Assembly (NCBI GenBank): GCA_004835665.1
Contig: RBKR01000014.1
Location: forward strand, 248,001-312,000
DNA from: Phoma sp. XZ068
Taxonomy: Eukaryota; Ascomycota; Dothideomycetes; Pleosporales; Didymellaceae
Reading direction: 5' to 3'
DNA length: 64,000 bases
Position numbers and translations under genes: made by a program. Shown here in pieces: positions 32,913 through 45,500 of the stretch. The notes beneath the pieces are model-generated. The model was not told the origin of the DNA. It made no database searches and saw only the letters and a list, made by a program, of their open reading frames with translations. Each line of letters opens with the position of its first letter. Position 1 is the stretch's first letter.

Positions 32913-34759
32913 CTAATCCAAATCATCCGCGCTCGTCGACACCCTACCCGGCGCCACTGCTGGTACCTGTGCAGGCACATCCTTGGGATAAAACGCCAAC
33001 TTCCCCTCCCTCCCAATAACACCCATACGATCATACAGCGTGCGCGCACGCACATACGGATCCAACCGCCAGTAATTCGCCCTCAGCTCCTCAGCCAGTC
33101 CATCGCGCTCTCTCCTCCTCTCCTCAAGCCCCGCCTGCGCACCGGCTTTGATCCACTCCAGTATCGCCGTCTCATACCGTGAGACAATATGCGTGCGATC
33201 CGACTCAATCGCCTGTCTAGCGACATCATCCTTCATGGCGTCGTTTTCGCCGGGGACGGGTTCAGGGTAGGTATACGTCCAGTTTTCGTCGCCGCCGAGT
33301 TCCTTGGGGATCTGGTTTCTTGGCACGAATTTCTCGAGTTCGTCGACGGTCTTGACGAAGGAGACTTTGCCGGCTACCACCGGGTCGAGCCAGCCGCGGA
33401 CAATGGACCAGACGGCGTTGAAGACCCAGGGGGCTTTGTAGACGAGGACTGTGCCGAGGGATTCGGGGTAGTTTGCTTCGAAGCATTTGATCATGAATTT
33501 GACGGGGGTGTAGTCCATGTTTGCCATGGAGAAGTCGGTCATGTCGAAGACGATGGTCTGGTCGTGGTAGTTAGCATCGTATTTCTCAATGGTTTGATTC
33601 AACGTACAGCTGTGTCGATCGGCGGCCTGAGCAGCAAGCGCGCCGTCTCAATCGTGTACACGGTGAATCTCTCCAGACTCTCCTCCGTCTGCTCGCCGGC
33701 CTTGTGTAACCGCGCGCGCACAATGCACATGGGTCGCCCTGCATTGTCCAGGCCGTGCAGGTAGCTCTTGCCCATGCGCAGCTGCACCAAAAAGTCCTCG
33801 TCGTTCTTCTTCGCCTTTGCATCTGTGGAGCTGGCGGCCTCGGTCAGGGCACCCAGCTCGCCGATCTTGACAATCTTGTCGTCTACGTGCATCTCGCCCA
33901 GTCTCCATTGCATGGTCGAAATCATCATGACCAGTGCCTTTTCGACGTCCCATTTGCGTGCGCGCAGGAAGCGGAGGAGCAGCGCATCGGGGTGATCGTG
34001 CTTGACCATGCTCCAGAAAGCGGTGCGCAGATCCTCGGGTGGTATGTTTGCGATTGCGGCCTTGAATTCTGCCGTCTGGCCAAACTTGTCGTCTTCGGTC
34101 GAGAGCGACAGCCGTCCAATATCAGGTGTCGATGTTCCTGAGGGTGTCGTCGAGTCTCCCTCTGCGGTCTTGTCGGCCTTGTCCTTCTTGTGCCTCGAGA
34201 AGACGCTGAGTTTGCTCTTCTTCTTCTCTTTCTCCGCTGCAGGCGCAGATGCTGGTGAAGCTGCAGCCACCGGCGTCTCGACGCCATTGCTCCCCTCCAC
34301 TGGCGATGCATGTACGCCAAATACCTTCATCGTGAGCGCCCATAGCTCGCGGAGCTTCTCCTCCTCTTGCGGCGTAAGCGTGCCGGGGCGACCGGCGGGT
34401 GTGTTGGGGGCCATGACGAGGTAAGAGTCGGTGATGTCTGCGCGGTCGAACTTGGGATTGGTACGTTCTTCGGCGGTGTCAAGTGTGCTAGTTCTAAAGA
34501 GTGGAACCAGTAATGCGCCGCCAATTGCGAGTCCAACTACTATGGAAGCAGTCCAAATACTTGAGCCGCTTTGCTTGGAGTGAGCTGGCGGGATTCGTTG
34601 TTCGCGAAAGGCGTGACGTTGGGCGCGGGGTCCCGAGACAGTGAAAGTGCGTGGGGCGAAAGGGGCACGTCGTCCACTATTATATGCCGATCCTGCAAGT
34701 GCCGGTGTTGGAGATGATACGTATGACAGTCTCTTCAGCGTGTGAGCGCGAAGTGACAT
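32913..34759 (-). CDS. CRAL-TRIO (Sec14-like) lipid-transfer domain protein
   Basis: Two exons, 34759-33608 and 33557-32913, with a 50-nt intron carrying a GCTAAC branch site; 598 residues. The N-terminus is basic and followed by a single hydrophobic segment, SIVVGLAIGGALLVPLF, which suggests a membrane-anchored, possibly mitochondrial, protein. A lysine-rich linker follows. The CRAL-TRIO N-domain reads DALLLRFLRARKWDVEKAL. The lipid-binding domain is restored by the splice: IDTATIVFDMTDFSMANMDY, then FEANYPESLGTVLVYKAPW. It probably exchanges phosphatidylinositol or another lipid. Divergent from DAM1. Confidence 0.87.
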
Positions 34760-35223
34760 GAATGTGGGGTGGCTGAGCAGGTCAGACGGCGTATGTACCG
34801 TATGCTATAATTCTACGCTTAGTCCGGCTATATCGGATCGCGTTGGAGACGGGCTGGGAGATGTCCGGACGAAAGTCGAGCTCGCAGCGCTTAGGCGACG
34901 TGCAGGCACTTGTAGCACTTTGAGACGAATGCGACTACCCGAAGCTTAGAGAAAGGAGTGTCGAGCAGGAGCACAAGACTCGGACCGCACGGCGTCATAA
35001 TGCTGCGATGCGATTTTAGCGTTGCCCCTCAAGCCACAACACCATGCAGGGCCGGTAAACACCCCGCGGACTGAAGCAGATCTCCAACACACGACACTGC
35101 GATATTACATCATTTCACGCGACAGACTCGTGGGATAGTAGCTGGCACGCGAATTTACCTTTTCTGTATTCAAATCATCAGCCATTGCTCTTGTATGGTC
35201 TGAACGACGACCCAAACAAGACA
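34760..35223. other. Divergent promoter region, CRAL-TRIO gene and DAM1
   Basis: 464 bp holding both promoters. No element could be assigned with confidence. Confidence 0.5.
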
Positions 35224-35986
35224 ATGTCATCAACAACACCCACCCAGGAACCGCCCTCTTCGCGCTCCCAACGCCTACGCTCCCGCTCCCCCCGCTCTCG
35301 CCCAACCACACCCCTCCGCCCCTCGTCGCGCAGCTCCCTCCGCGACAGCGCGCAACGCTCACGCAATGGCGCCGCCTCCTCCAACGCGCTCGAAGGCCTG
35401 CAAGACGGATTCGCTGAGCTAAGCGACGCCATGGCCGACCTGGAGCAGAACTTTGTGCAGCTGCAGCTCATGCACGAGAGTCTCGCGCGGTTCAGCGAGA
35501 GCTTCGCCGGCTTTTTGTACGGCATGAACATGAACGCTTTCTGTGTTGATTTCCCCGAGGTGCGCAATCCACGGCTCCAGGGCTTGGAATCAAGTCCCGA
35601 GGCAGGGTGATGTGAGTGCGAGCTGACGAGTCTTGTAGGCACCGGTACCGGATTCGTTTAAGCGGCCGCAGAACCATCCTTCTCTGAATCCGTCCGCTAA
35701 TATGCCAAATCGCCGCGCGTCGGGCGTGGAAGATGTGGATGCTACGTTTCTCACGACTGACACGTCGTTTGTTGATAACCCTCCAAGCTCCAAGGCGGCG
35801 AGCAAATTCAAGAATGCGGCGAGTCCAGCGCCGACACCGAAAAAGACCACCGGCGCGGGCAGGGGAAGAGGCATACCCACAGCACGAGGAAGAGGAGGGA
35901 TACCCACGCGGGGTGGTTCAACGAGGGGAGCGAGAGGAAGCGGGATTGCGAGAGGCTCTGCAAGAGGGAGGGGAAGAGGCGTCTAG
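35224..35986 (+). CDS. DAM1: DASH/DAM1 kinetochore complex subunit Dam1
   Basis: Two exons, 35224-35559 and 35639-35986, with a 79-nt intron (GTGCGC donor); 227 residues. The N-terminus is Ser/Arg/Pro-rich with many potential Aurora-type sites. The Dam1 core is LSDAMADLEQNFVQLQLMHE followed by SFAGFLYGMNMNAFCVDFPE; the splice continues it with APVPDSF. The C-terminal 45 residues are an Arg-Gly-rich tail. Family role: the DASH ring couples kinetochores to microtubule plus ends, and Dam1 is the microtubule-binding target of Aurora B/Ipl1. Confidence 0.92.
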
Positions 35987-36329
35987 ACTTTCGTCGAGGT
36001 TGGAGCGAGTCACTGGGTCGAGATGTGTAGATGAGAGCGTAAGCAATATACCACTAATTCATTACTGCTATCCAATGTCCAGACATCAATCATTTCTCCT
36101 CTTCTAGGGCTTCAAGGCCAGTTTCATCATCATTACCATTATCCGCACGCAAATCAAGAAGGTGTAAATGCAGCAAACCAGGCTGTCGCCGATTCCAGGA
36201 GAGGGGTATACTGCTGTGGTATCATAAAGGGACGAAGGCCGTAAAAGAATGGAAAGATGAAGGGTAAGAGTCGTGAGCCAGCATCGTCATGACTGGCGGG
36301 CGGATGCGGCCTTGCTGCAAGTGCGATAC
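35987..36329. other. Convergent intergenic region
   Basis: 343 bp between the DAM1 and Ytp1-like 3' ends; no feature seen. Confidence 0.5.
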
Positions 36330-38185
36330 TTAGGCCAGCACACCAGCACGACCCTTTGCGTACTGGCTTCTACCTTCAACACGGAGTGCCCAGCCCTTGA
36401 TCGCAATCACGACCGTGGTCCAGGCCAGCAGAAGCGCCGTCAGACCCATGGTCACAGTGAACGTGAACATGGCATCCAGGCCGTACGACTCCAGCGCCGC
36501 AACAGTGTCCTTATTGCTGACCATGAAAGTGATTCCTCCAGCAACCAGGCAGAATGAGGTGATGATCTCGGTGGGTGGGCGAGACGGGAGATAGGATGTC
36601 GGCGGCGCAATGTACATGATGATGTACGTTAGGCATCGAGCCAGCGCGAAGCCCATGAACATGCTGCCCCACTGGCCGTGGATCATGGTTGACAACATGG
36701 AAGCCTGGTGGTGCGAACTCATCATCTTGCCGAGGAGCAGGATGATGAGTGCAGGCATGGGGTTCATGGAGAAGTTGTACTGGCGAGGCTGCTTCCAGGA
36801 GTCATCGTGAGCGTGCGAAGTGGTTGCTACGGCGCTATTCAGAAGTTCGCGCATTTTGGTCGATTCGATGATCATGCCCAACTAGGAACGTACGTCAGAA
36901 TGAGCTAGGGTGAAGGAGTGAGGGGAGCTTACGAGGCCACCACCGAAGAACAACACTGATATGGAAACGTGCTCCAGATCCTGCGCCGTCCATTCATCGC
37001 CCCAAGCGGCAAGGTGTTCGAGGAAGACGTTTGTGCAGCCGTATAACCAGATGACGAACGACTCGGTGAACTCGGCGGACGGCAGACTGGCCTTGCGGCG
37101 GCCGACAACCTCCCTCGGTGGCTTCGTATTCCACGCCCAACCCAGATCGGCGAATGCGCCCATCCAGCGACCGAGCGTAAGGAAGCCATAGCTGAAGAAG
37201 ATGCCGCCCTTGACATAATGGGCCAAGACATTGAACACTGCACCTCCGTCGGCGATGCCGCCATATACAACGGTGCCTGTAAGGGTAGCGACAAGTCCCT
37301 GGATGATCATTGTGCGCTCAAAAACCGCATAGAGGAAACGAACGACCTTTGCAGTCCTGCCTGCTACGAAGCGAGCCACGTTGCGAGAGAAGAAACTATC
37401 CATCCGCGACTTCGGCTTCTCAAGACTTACGTCTTCCAGCCCATCGAGCTCATCGTCTGTATTTCTGCGCGTTGGCCCAGAAAAGTGCTCATTCTCCGAC
37501 TCCAAGCTAGGTGATCGAGAGTGGCTGTATAGCGACGCTGAGTTGCGTTCAGTACCTTGGCCGGAGTCAATGGAGTATCTGTAGGGGCTTTCAATGTGCT
37601 CTTCCTTTACGCGCTGGTACTGAGCCATGTTCTCTGCGTTGAGCGGCTGTGAAGCTTCATCCTCGAACGATGCCTGACTACGATCCATGTACGACTGGAT
37701 CAGCGCGATGAACACCCAGGCAGAGGCGATCCAGGTAATCACCCATCCAGTCTTGCTGTGCGCGTTGTTCTCGTACAGGTCAGGCGTCTTGTGGTTGTAC
37801 ACAACACCGATCAGGAGCGCCAACGCGTTACTGACGAGGAACACAAATTGTGACGTAAGAACATATCGCGAGCGAGCAATGCTCAGCATAACAGCTACGT
37901 TGCGTTAGTACGGAGCTTTGAATATCATTTGCGGAGAGACTTACCGACGGGTAGAACCACCACCCAAGCAATAACCTCGAGCGCAATGTGCCAATACATC
38001 AACGTCGCATACTCGGAAAGACTCCAGTAACTTTGGCGCCCCTCACCCTGTGATTGCACCGCTGGTGCATCATGCGCGCTCATGTCCATGGTTTCGCCAT
38101 GATGTTCGTCGCCGTGAGCAGCTACCAAAGGCAGAAGCTGAAGCAGCAAGGCCGCAGTGGCTATTGTCAGTGTTTCGCGTGCCAT
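36330..38185 (-). CDS. Ytp1-like multi-spanning membrane protein
   Basis: Three exons on the minus strand: 38185-37945, 37894-36933 and 36881-36330, giving 584 residues. Introns of 50 and 51 nt. A signal peptide ends near LVAAHG and is followed by a His/Asp/Met-rich stretch (HGDEHHGETMDMSAHD). The first membrane part (MYWHIALEVIAWVVVLPV) matches the DUF2427 domain found upstream of Ytp1 domains. A cytosolic loop of about 100 residues is acidic and Ser-rich. The C-terminal Ytp1 domain has about seven membrane segments, including MLSTMIHGQWGSMFMGFALA. Molecular function in the family is not established; the His-rich lumenal part hints at metal contact, which is inference. Confidence 0.85.
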
Positions 38186-40189
38186 AAAGGTAGGACCGAG
38201 GGCGGCAGTAAATCAAGTTGGACGGAGAAGCTGCACAAAGGCCGGATCAAGCTGCCAGAGCGAAGGCGACAGTCAGCGCAGCTTTATGCCGTAGGTTTTG
38301 TACGGATGACTGAGGAAGACACAGAATGATGCAGTGCAGGAATTAGTCGTAGACAAGGCCGCCAGGGCCGTTGTCGTCTTATGGCTGCACCGGAACTTGC
38401 GGAAACAGAAGCAATCGGCATCACGAGAGAACTTTTGTCAGCGCGACATTCGCTTCGATCGCAACCTCCTCGAATCGCTGTGACGTGCAAGAGCCGCGAG
38501 CTAGCGCATTGGTGAGTGGGGCCCTTTCATCAGCCACTGCTTTTTGTTCCAACGTTCTACGGCTCCACCGGCGAACCTCGCACTGTTCAGCTGTGTGAGG
38601 GAATGTGCACTGATCAGTCCTTATCCACCGTTCAATGCAAGCAGCGCGAGGCGGGGGAGGCAGTGCAGCCCTGCAGGCAACACCATGGCTGTCTAACGCC
38701 ATGTCTGTGCAACTGACAACAACGTGAGAGCAGCCACACTCTGCATTCGGCCTCGGTGAACTCTTGTATCCGTCTCGGCGACAATATCGAGGATCACCGT
38801 CCCTCAACCTTCACTCTGACCCTTGCTCCATGCTGCCGCATCACACTTTTCTCTTTACACACCACACTCTCGGCCCAGATCAAGAACATTCCCACTTCTT
38901 CTGCACATGCATGACAGAAACTCCATGCTTCGCCCGAGCATGCACATCGTTCCGAGCTCCGCAGACTTCCTTTTGCTGCGATTGGCGACTGCGGCGATCA
39001 ACGTCATCTGCACCATACCTCAGTGCTGTTTAAGCATTTGCTAGCGCCTTGGGCTTGTGTAAGCTCCCGAGCGGGAGTCGCTACGCGAAGGCTGACATCT
39101 GATCCATGCAGCCTGTAAGGCGTGTGGCTGCTATCCGGCCACATCCGGCCTGTTAAGATCATGGCAATTCGAATCGATGCTGATACCTCACAAAGCATGT
39201 ATATGAGCTCATCGCCGTTGCTCCAGAACGTCGGAGAGCGGATGTCGGAAGCGCTTTAAGTTCAACAACGAATCGTCGGCGTTTCGTCTCGAGCAATTCG
39301 GTATCGCGATCCAACCTCGACTATCGGCGAGATGGGTCGTACGAGGCAGCAACGACAGACGAAATATTTCCGAGCACCTTGCAGCTTCTGACATTTGACT
39401 CATCGGCTTCGACAATTAATAACAAAGCTCAACTGCGAGCAATCGCTTAGCGTGATAAACGTTGCAACCCTTTTCTGACATCGGCCAACACAATCGGCAA
39501 GGCTCATATCCTTTTCATGGCTGCCTGCGATGCTGTTGGTATTTTCTTGCCGATCATTGAGCTGTACAGTACGCCAAGCTGACACATGCACTCATGACCA
39601 AGCAAATTGTACAACATACCGATCATGAATCGGAGTTGCACCGCAGCCTGAAGACTCCCAAAATGCACACCAGCAATATGAGGGCTCGTCGATTCGGAGT
39701 TACGGAAAACCGACAGTCCTTTGCAGCGCCCTGGGCAAGGGTCCGTTCGCAATTTGAAATTACCGGCATCCGTGAGACATAGATCCCCCACTTTTCCGAC
39801 GGATGCTGATCAGATGATCGCAAGATCTGAAGCCAAGATGCGTCCTGAATGGTTGAGTAAACGTCAAAGGACGGCACCTCCACAGACCCACTTCCAAGAT
39901 GCTAATGTCCATTTACATCCAGGAAGACCCAACTCGATAAATATTAAGGAGCGGTGAGCCATGTGCTGGCACACCATATTGCAACCATGGGCAGCGATGG
40001 CGGGTTCGAGATTTGAACTGCCGTATGTCGATAGTTGCGGCACCCACTTTTGTCTACATCTATACAAGACTTATCAATATACAGCAAGCCAGATTGGTCT
40101 ACATCGCCTTGGCAATGAATAATCTATCTTGATATGCGCACGCAAATTGCGTTCATCGACGAATCCAAGCATGTCCCTCTCTCTAACAG
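38186..40189. other. Intergenic, about 2 kb
   Basis: Promoter of the Ytp1-like gene at the left and 3' flank of the Ecdysoneless gene at the right. All frames are short and interleaved on both strands. I saw no transposon domain and no RNA gene. Confidence 0.45.
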
Positions 40190-42271
40190 CTAATTCATAT
40201 ACCAATCCTGTTTCCTCATCGGATTATCGCTTGCCCTCCCCTCTCCAACATTTTTAGTGCCCTTGCTGCCAGAGCCTTGGACTTCATCATCGGCATCTTG
40301 CGGAAACTGGATACCCATAGCCTTCAACATGTTCCCTGCCGGACCTGCCGCGCCAGCTTGTCCCTTGAAAGCCGCGAGCATATTTTGTACAAGATTGTAA
40401 TCTTCATCCAGAATCTCCTCGTCTTCTGAGCCACTGCCGTCGTCGCGCGGGACCTCTTCGATATCATCGTTTGCGGTGGATGCGAATGAGACTTTAGCTT
40501 TGCCCTTTCTTTTGCCTTTATCTGCGCTTTGGGCGCTTTTCAAAGCCTTCTTTTCAGTTGTGTCTTTTGGTGGATTGAGGTTAAGTGCTCCGTGGCCGAA
40601 GAGCTCTGCTTCCATCGCCTCGGTCAACTTTTTGATCTCCTCGTCTTCTTCATTCTCGGCATCTTGAGCTCGAGCAAGTTCACGAGCATCTTCGGTGAGC
40701 ATGGCCTTTTCATGCGCAGGCAGCGTCATGTATTTCTCGAAGTATTTCTCATACTCGGCATACTCGGCGTCGGCATCGGCATCATCTTCTGACTCGGTGT
40801 CGGTGTCATCGTCTTCGTCTTCGTCGTCTGCTCTTGCGGCTTTTGAGTGCGACTTGGGTTCGGATCTTGGTGTGGGCTTTGCATTTGCACTCGATGCAGA
40901 CGGTCCGCTCTCTCCATCGCCTTCCTCGTCATCGTCGCTGTCTTCAGGATCATCCCATCCACGTCCAGGATCTGAATCATTATCTTCGTCCATTGGATCC
41001 TTCTCACCCGCGCTCGCACCCTCATGCCCAGCTTCATCATCCGCAAGGAATGTATTGAACCTTTCTACCATCTTCTTCAGATTATCCTGAGCGCTCTTGT
41101 CGCCGAATCCTTTCTCGCCTCCTTTGCCTTGAAGCTCCTTTTCGAATTCAGCAAAGTCAATGTCCAGCCAACTCTCGTCATCTTCGCGCTTTGGCCATGC
41201 GGCGATTTCTGCATCGGTAGGTAGTGTGTCGTCACCACTTTCTAAATCCTCGAGGAGAAGGTTGATTTCCCGCACGGCTTTTTTATCGGCGAAGAGAGAG
41301 TGAGATGCAAGCATTTGCATGCCTGCGCTGAGCTTGATGGCTACTTCGCTCTTTTCCTGTGGGTGACCGGATTTAACTAGTGACTCAATGGCGGCCTCGT
41401 ATAGGGGTGGAGGGTTCCAGTGCTGGCCGAGCAGTTGTGCGTATAAGACTTTTGTGAAGCGGACGCTCACAGATACGAAGTCTTCAGGTGAGAAAATAAG
41501 TGCCGTCTTGGACTTTTCGGGTTGCAACAGGCGCAGCGAGATGGGGTCGCGGAGGTAGAAGGCTTCCACTGCTGAGGAGATGTAAGATGGGTTCGTGTGC
41601 AGGATATGTGCTACTTTGCGTGGAAGAGGGAGGGTGGCGTGGTGTTGGTTTTCTGAGATGGCAGCTGGGTAGTTGTTGAGACGGTGGAAGGCTTCTTTCT
41701 CGACTTTGGGGTACTGTTGAGGCCGGCCTGGCGTATCTTTGAGTATAGTGAGAGCATCTGGTAGTTTCAGTGGTGCTGGGTCCTCCTCTTTGCCCAGTGG
41801 TACAATGAGCAGACGATGCGTGTTGATCCAGACTCTGTGCTCTGCAACCTCTGGAGTGAGCCATTTTGGTAGCGCATTTGCAGCTTCGATGAGTAAGAAC
41901 TCGCCATCTGTGTCGTATATACGTATCCAGGCGTCTTTGAACTCCTTACTTAGCTCGCGCAAGAAGTATACGATTAGCCACTCATCAGCAACACTGTCGC
42001 CGTAGTTCGTCTGCCCTTTGAGGAGCCAACGATCGTCTTCGCGCACCAGATCAAGTTTGATCTCGTCTCGTTGCCAAATATACTCTTTTAGAAATTTCTT
42101 CCTCAAGTCCAGTAGTGCACGTTGAAAGGCCTGCAGACGCTCTCTGGTCTGGATATCTGACAGTCTGGTGTCGATGATGAAGATGATATATTCTACGACG
42201 TCCTCTGGGAGTTTCTTCGGAAAGCCGTCAAAGCCTTCACCGAACCACTTCAGACCATCATCTGCGTCCAT
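40190..42271 (-). CDS. Ecdysoneless / SGT1 (suppressor of gcr2) family protein
   Basis: Single exon, 693 residues from ATG 42271. The N-terminus has the family signature PEDVVEYIIFIIDTRLSD, then WLIVYFLRELSKEFKDAWIR and EAANALPKWLTPEVAEHRVW. The second half is very acidic (for example DDEDEDDDTDTESEDDADAD), as expected for ECD proteins, and the C-terminus (QNMLAAFKGQAGAAGPAGNM) is conserved in fungi. Fungal homologues act as transcriptional co-regulators of glycolytic genes; metazoan ECD links to pre-mRNA splicing and R2TP. Divergent from the spindle pole gene, 287 bp apart. Confidence 0.9.
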   Translation of the reverse strand: MDADDGLKWFGEGFDGFPKKLPEDVVEYIIFIIDTRLSDIQTRERLQAFQRALLDLRKKFLKEYIWQRDEIKLDLVREDDRWLLKGQTNYGDSVADEWLIVYFLRELSKEFKDAWIRIYDTDGEFLLIEAANALPKWLTPEVAEHRVWINTHRLLIVPLGKEEDPAPLKLPDALTILKDTPGRPQQYPKVEKEAFHRLNNYPAAISENQHHATLPLPRKVAHILHTNPSYISSAVEAFYLRDPISLRLLQPEKSKTALIFSPEDFVSVSVRFTKVLYAQLLGQHWNPPPLYEAAIESLVKSGHPQEKSEVAIKLSAGMQMLASHSLFADKKAVREINLLLEDLESGDDTLPTDAEIAAWPKREDDESWLDIDFAEFEKELQGKGGEKGFGDKSAQDNLKKMVERFNTFLADDEAGHEGASAGEKDPMDEDNDSDPGRGWDDPEDSDDDEEGDGESGPSASSANAKPTPRSEPKSHSKAARADDEDEDDDTDTESEDDADADAEYAEYEKYFEKYMTLPAHEKAMLTEDARELARAQDAENEEDEEIKKLTEAMEAELFGHGALNLNPPKDTTEKKALKSAQSADKGKRKGKAKVSFASTANDDIEEVPRDDGSGSEDEEILDEDYNLVQNMLAAFKGQAGAAGPAGNMLKAMGIQFPQDADDEVQGSGSKGTKNVGEGRASDNPMRKQDWYMN

Positions 42272-42558
42272 GTTGAGTGGTGAGTATCGCAGACTTGGGG
42301 TTACAAAAAGTTGTCATGGAGCGGCGAACTAGTGACGTGACTGGCTGCGAGCAACGGCTACCCACCTTTTCGGCCCTTCCTCTTTCGGGCGGCAGCAGGG
42401 CAGCAAGACTAGCCGCATGCGGCCAAACAACAAACAATACACTCCACCGCGGGCACGACGCAATAACACATGCACTCCCGCTGCTGACTGAGGTGTGCCC
42501 ACGTCGGCGACTAACATTTCTCTCACTCATGCGCATACTCTAGCAGACAGCATCGATA

Positions 42559-45500
42559 ATGGCGAACTACCTCCCCGAGACGCCGCGCACAGAAGTGGGC
42601 GACGCGACGCGCTTTACGCAGAATGACCTCTCGTTCAGCAGAGAAGAGTCGTTCCAGGCACCCGCCGGCCGCGACGAGCTCTTCAAGAAGATGAGCGGTG
42701 CACGCACACCCCGCAACCCGCTCGCCGCCCTGCGCAACCCCAACGCAAAGAACGAATTCACGCCCATGCTGAAGAGCGCAACCGCGAACCGCACCCGCCA
42801 GGTCGCCGGCCTGCTCAACAGCAAGATGGCCACTCCCGCCGCCATGAAGCCCGGCTTCCGAGTGAGCGACTCTCCACTGCCTGAGGCGAGCGCTCTCGAC
42901 GTGCAGTCCAGCTCCTTCGACCACTCCATCGACGGTCGCACACAACTGCCTGACCCCAGCTCCAGCGCAATGAGCACACCGATGGCCTTGCCACGACGCG
43001 CTGAGGGCGAGCTCGACATGGGCAACGGCAACGGCAACGTCCTGACACTGCGCGAGCAGGAAGCACGTCTCGAGCAAATCGACAAGGAGAACTTTGGGCT
43101 GAAGCTGAAGATTCATTTCCTGGAAGAGAACCTTAAGAAGATGGGGCCAGAATTTAACATCAGGACCATGGAGGAGAACGTCAACCTCAAGTCGGAGAAG
43201 GTTACAATGTCGCGCGACATCAAGCAATACTCGAAGGACCTCAAGGCTGCCGAGAAGGAGCTTGATAGCTACAAGCAGCAGCTGCGCGACTATGCCGAGA
43301 AGGTCAAGAAGCGACATGCCGACGCAGGCATGCGCGAAGAGATGGATGAGCTGCGCCGGCTAGCCGAAGAGCGCGCCGCAGATATTGAGCGCTTGGAGGA
43401 GAAGCTAGAAGAAGCGCGTAGCGCAGAAGACGAACTCGAAAAGGTCAGCATGGAACTGGAGAATGCCCAAGCTGAGGTCTCGCGACGGGACCAGCTACTC
43501 GACGAACACGAAGACCAGATTGAGGAGCTGGAGAACAAACTGAAGAATGCACAAGGTTCATCATCAGCCGATGTTGAGGAGAAAGACCGACAGCTTCGAG
43601 AACAAGCTGATCGAATTGGGGATCTTGAACAAAGCGAGCGAGAGCTACAACAGCAAACCAGCCGTGTGGCTGAGCTGGAGCAAGAGAACCGTCGCCTACA
43701 AGAGCAGGTTGGAAGAGTTGTTGAACTAGAGCAGCAAAACCGTCGACTTCAATTGGAGGCTGATCGGGTGATCGAACTGGAAGGACAACTTCACTCGACC
43801 TCACAAACGAAAGACAGGGAAGTCGCCGACAAGGAACAACGACTGCATGCACAGGGCGAACAGATTGAGGAACAGAGGGAGAAGATTGAGGACCTGGAAC
43901 ACCAGCTACGATCGCTCGAAAGCACGAAAGAGGCCGAGATTGAGAAACTGCAAGATAGACTGGATGCTGCTGCCAACGGCAACGACCAAGAGCTTCGAGA
44001 GCTCGAACAGCAACTTGACGAGGCAGAACGTGAGCTTGAGGCAGCAGAGACCCAGAAACGCCATGAGCTGTCCATTGTTGAAGAACGCCTACGAACGCTC
44101 GAACGCGAAAAGGATGCTGACATTAAAGAACTGCAGCGACGCATGCATACGATTCAGAACGAGAAGGATGCTGAGCTTGACGCTCTGCAGGAGCGCGTCC
44201 AGCTTGCCGAATCCAAGGGAGACAACCAAGTTCAGCTCGCTCGACAGTCTGCGCATGACGCACAACAGAAGGTCGTTGATGTTACGCGTGAGAAGGGCGT
44301 CGAGATTGAATTACTACAATCGAGAGTCGACGCTGCCGAAGCCAGGGCAGACGAGCTGGACGATTACCGCAGACAATTCCAGGACTCGATGCAACAGATC
44401 ACTCGTCTCCAGCGCGACGCTTCCGAGTACGAACGACAGCTGCAGGAGCTTCGACAGACAATCACACAGAAAGACCGTGATCTTGGGGATTTCAACGCAC
44501 TTCGCCGCGAGCGAGACGATGCCACGCAGGAGATCCAAGGCCTCCGATCGACACTCACGAGTAAGAGCGCGCAGGCTGACGCTCTCAACAAGGCCATGCA
44601 AGAACGTGACACACTGTCGCGTGAACTTTCAGATCTTCGACGCGAGCGAGACAACCTCACGTCGAAGATGGCGGACAAGGACTCGCAGGTCGACAGACTC
44701 AACCGGGGGAACAACGATCGCGATGCCCTGGTCGCCACACTACGCCAGGAACGCGACGACATCGAACGCGAGATGCGTACTTTGCGCTCGACCATGTCCG
44801 GGAAGGATACGCAAATCGAAGCACTGCAACGAGTTACACGCGAGCGAGATGCTCTGTCTCGCGACCTATCAAATATCCAGTCGACGCTGCAGTCTCGTGA
44901 GCGTGATGTTACTGCGTTCCAAAAGAAGATCGATGCGCAAGAGGCAGCACTTGAAGAGCTTAAGCGGCTCAGGAGTGATCTCAGTGATCGAACACGGGAG
45001 CTGGAGACCGTCCGCAAGACTGTATCTGAGCGCGATGCTGAGCTTGACGCAATGCGCAATCATGCAGACGAACCTGATACCCAGATCGACGTTATGCAAG
45101 ACCTTGTTCGCAAGCGTGACGATGAGCTCGAGGATTTGCGGGCAGAGATCAATGCACAGCGAAGTCAGGTTGAGTCCATTCAACAGCTGGCAGAAGAAAG
45201 ACTCGAGGCTCTTGAAGAGCTGAGGGACAGCGCGAACCGTCAAAAGCAGGAGTATGAGGACGAGCTCGAGGTATTGCAAGAGGATGCCGATGACGTCCTG
45301 GAGGAGAAGGCCTCGCTCGAGGAGAAGATCGCAATTCTGGAGTCGATGATACGTGAGAAGGAGAACCAGGCCGCCTCGGCGCAGTCCGATTCGCGCTCCA
45401 CACAGCGTGAGGAGAAAGCAGCCTTGGAGAACAAGCTTCATGACCTTGAGTCTCGCCTTCGGGAGAAGGATTCCCAACACCGAAAGATCCAGAATGAGAC

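Noticed and set aside
33189..33764. 191-codon plus-strand ORF opposite the CRAL-TRIO gene
   Set aside because: Antisense shadow of a well-supported lipid-binding domain.
39985..40030. Possible tRNA B-box (GTTCAAATC on the minus strand)
   Set aside because: The flanking bases cannot form a T-stem and no matching A-box or acceptor stem is found.
42523..43317. 264-codon minus-strand ORF opposite the spindle pole gene
   Set aside because: Mirror frame of Glu/Lys-rich coding sequence, rich in Leu/Val; no family features.
43847..45223. 458-codon plus-strand ORF inside the spindle pole gene
   Set aside because: Arg/Ser/Thr-rich shifted frame of a long coiled-coil gene; no domain.
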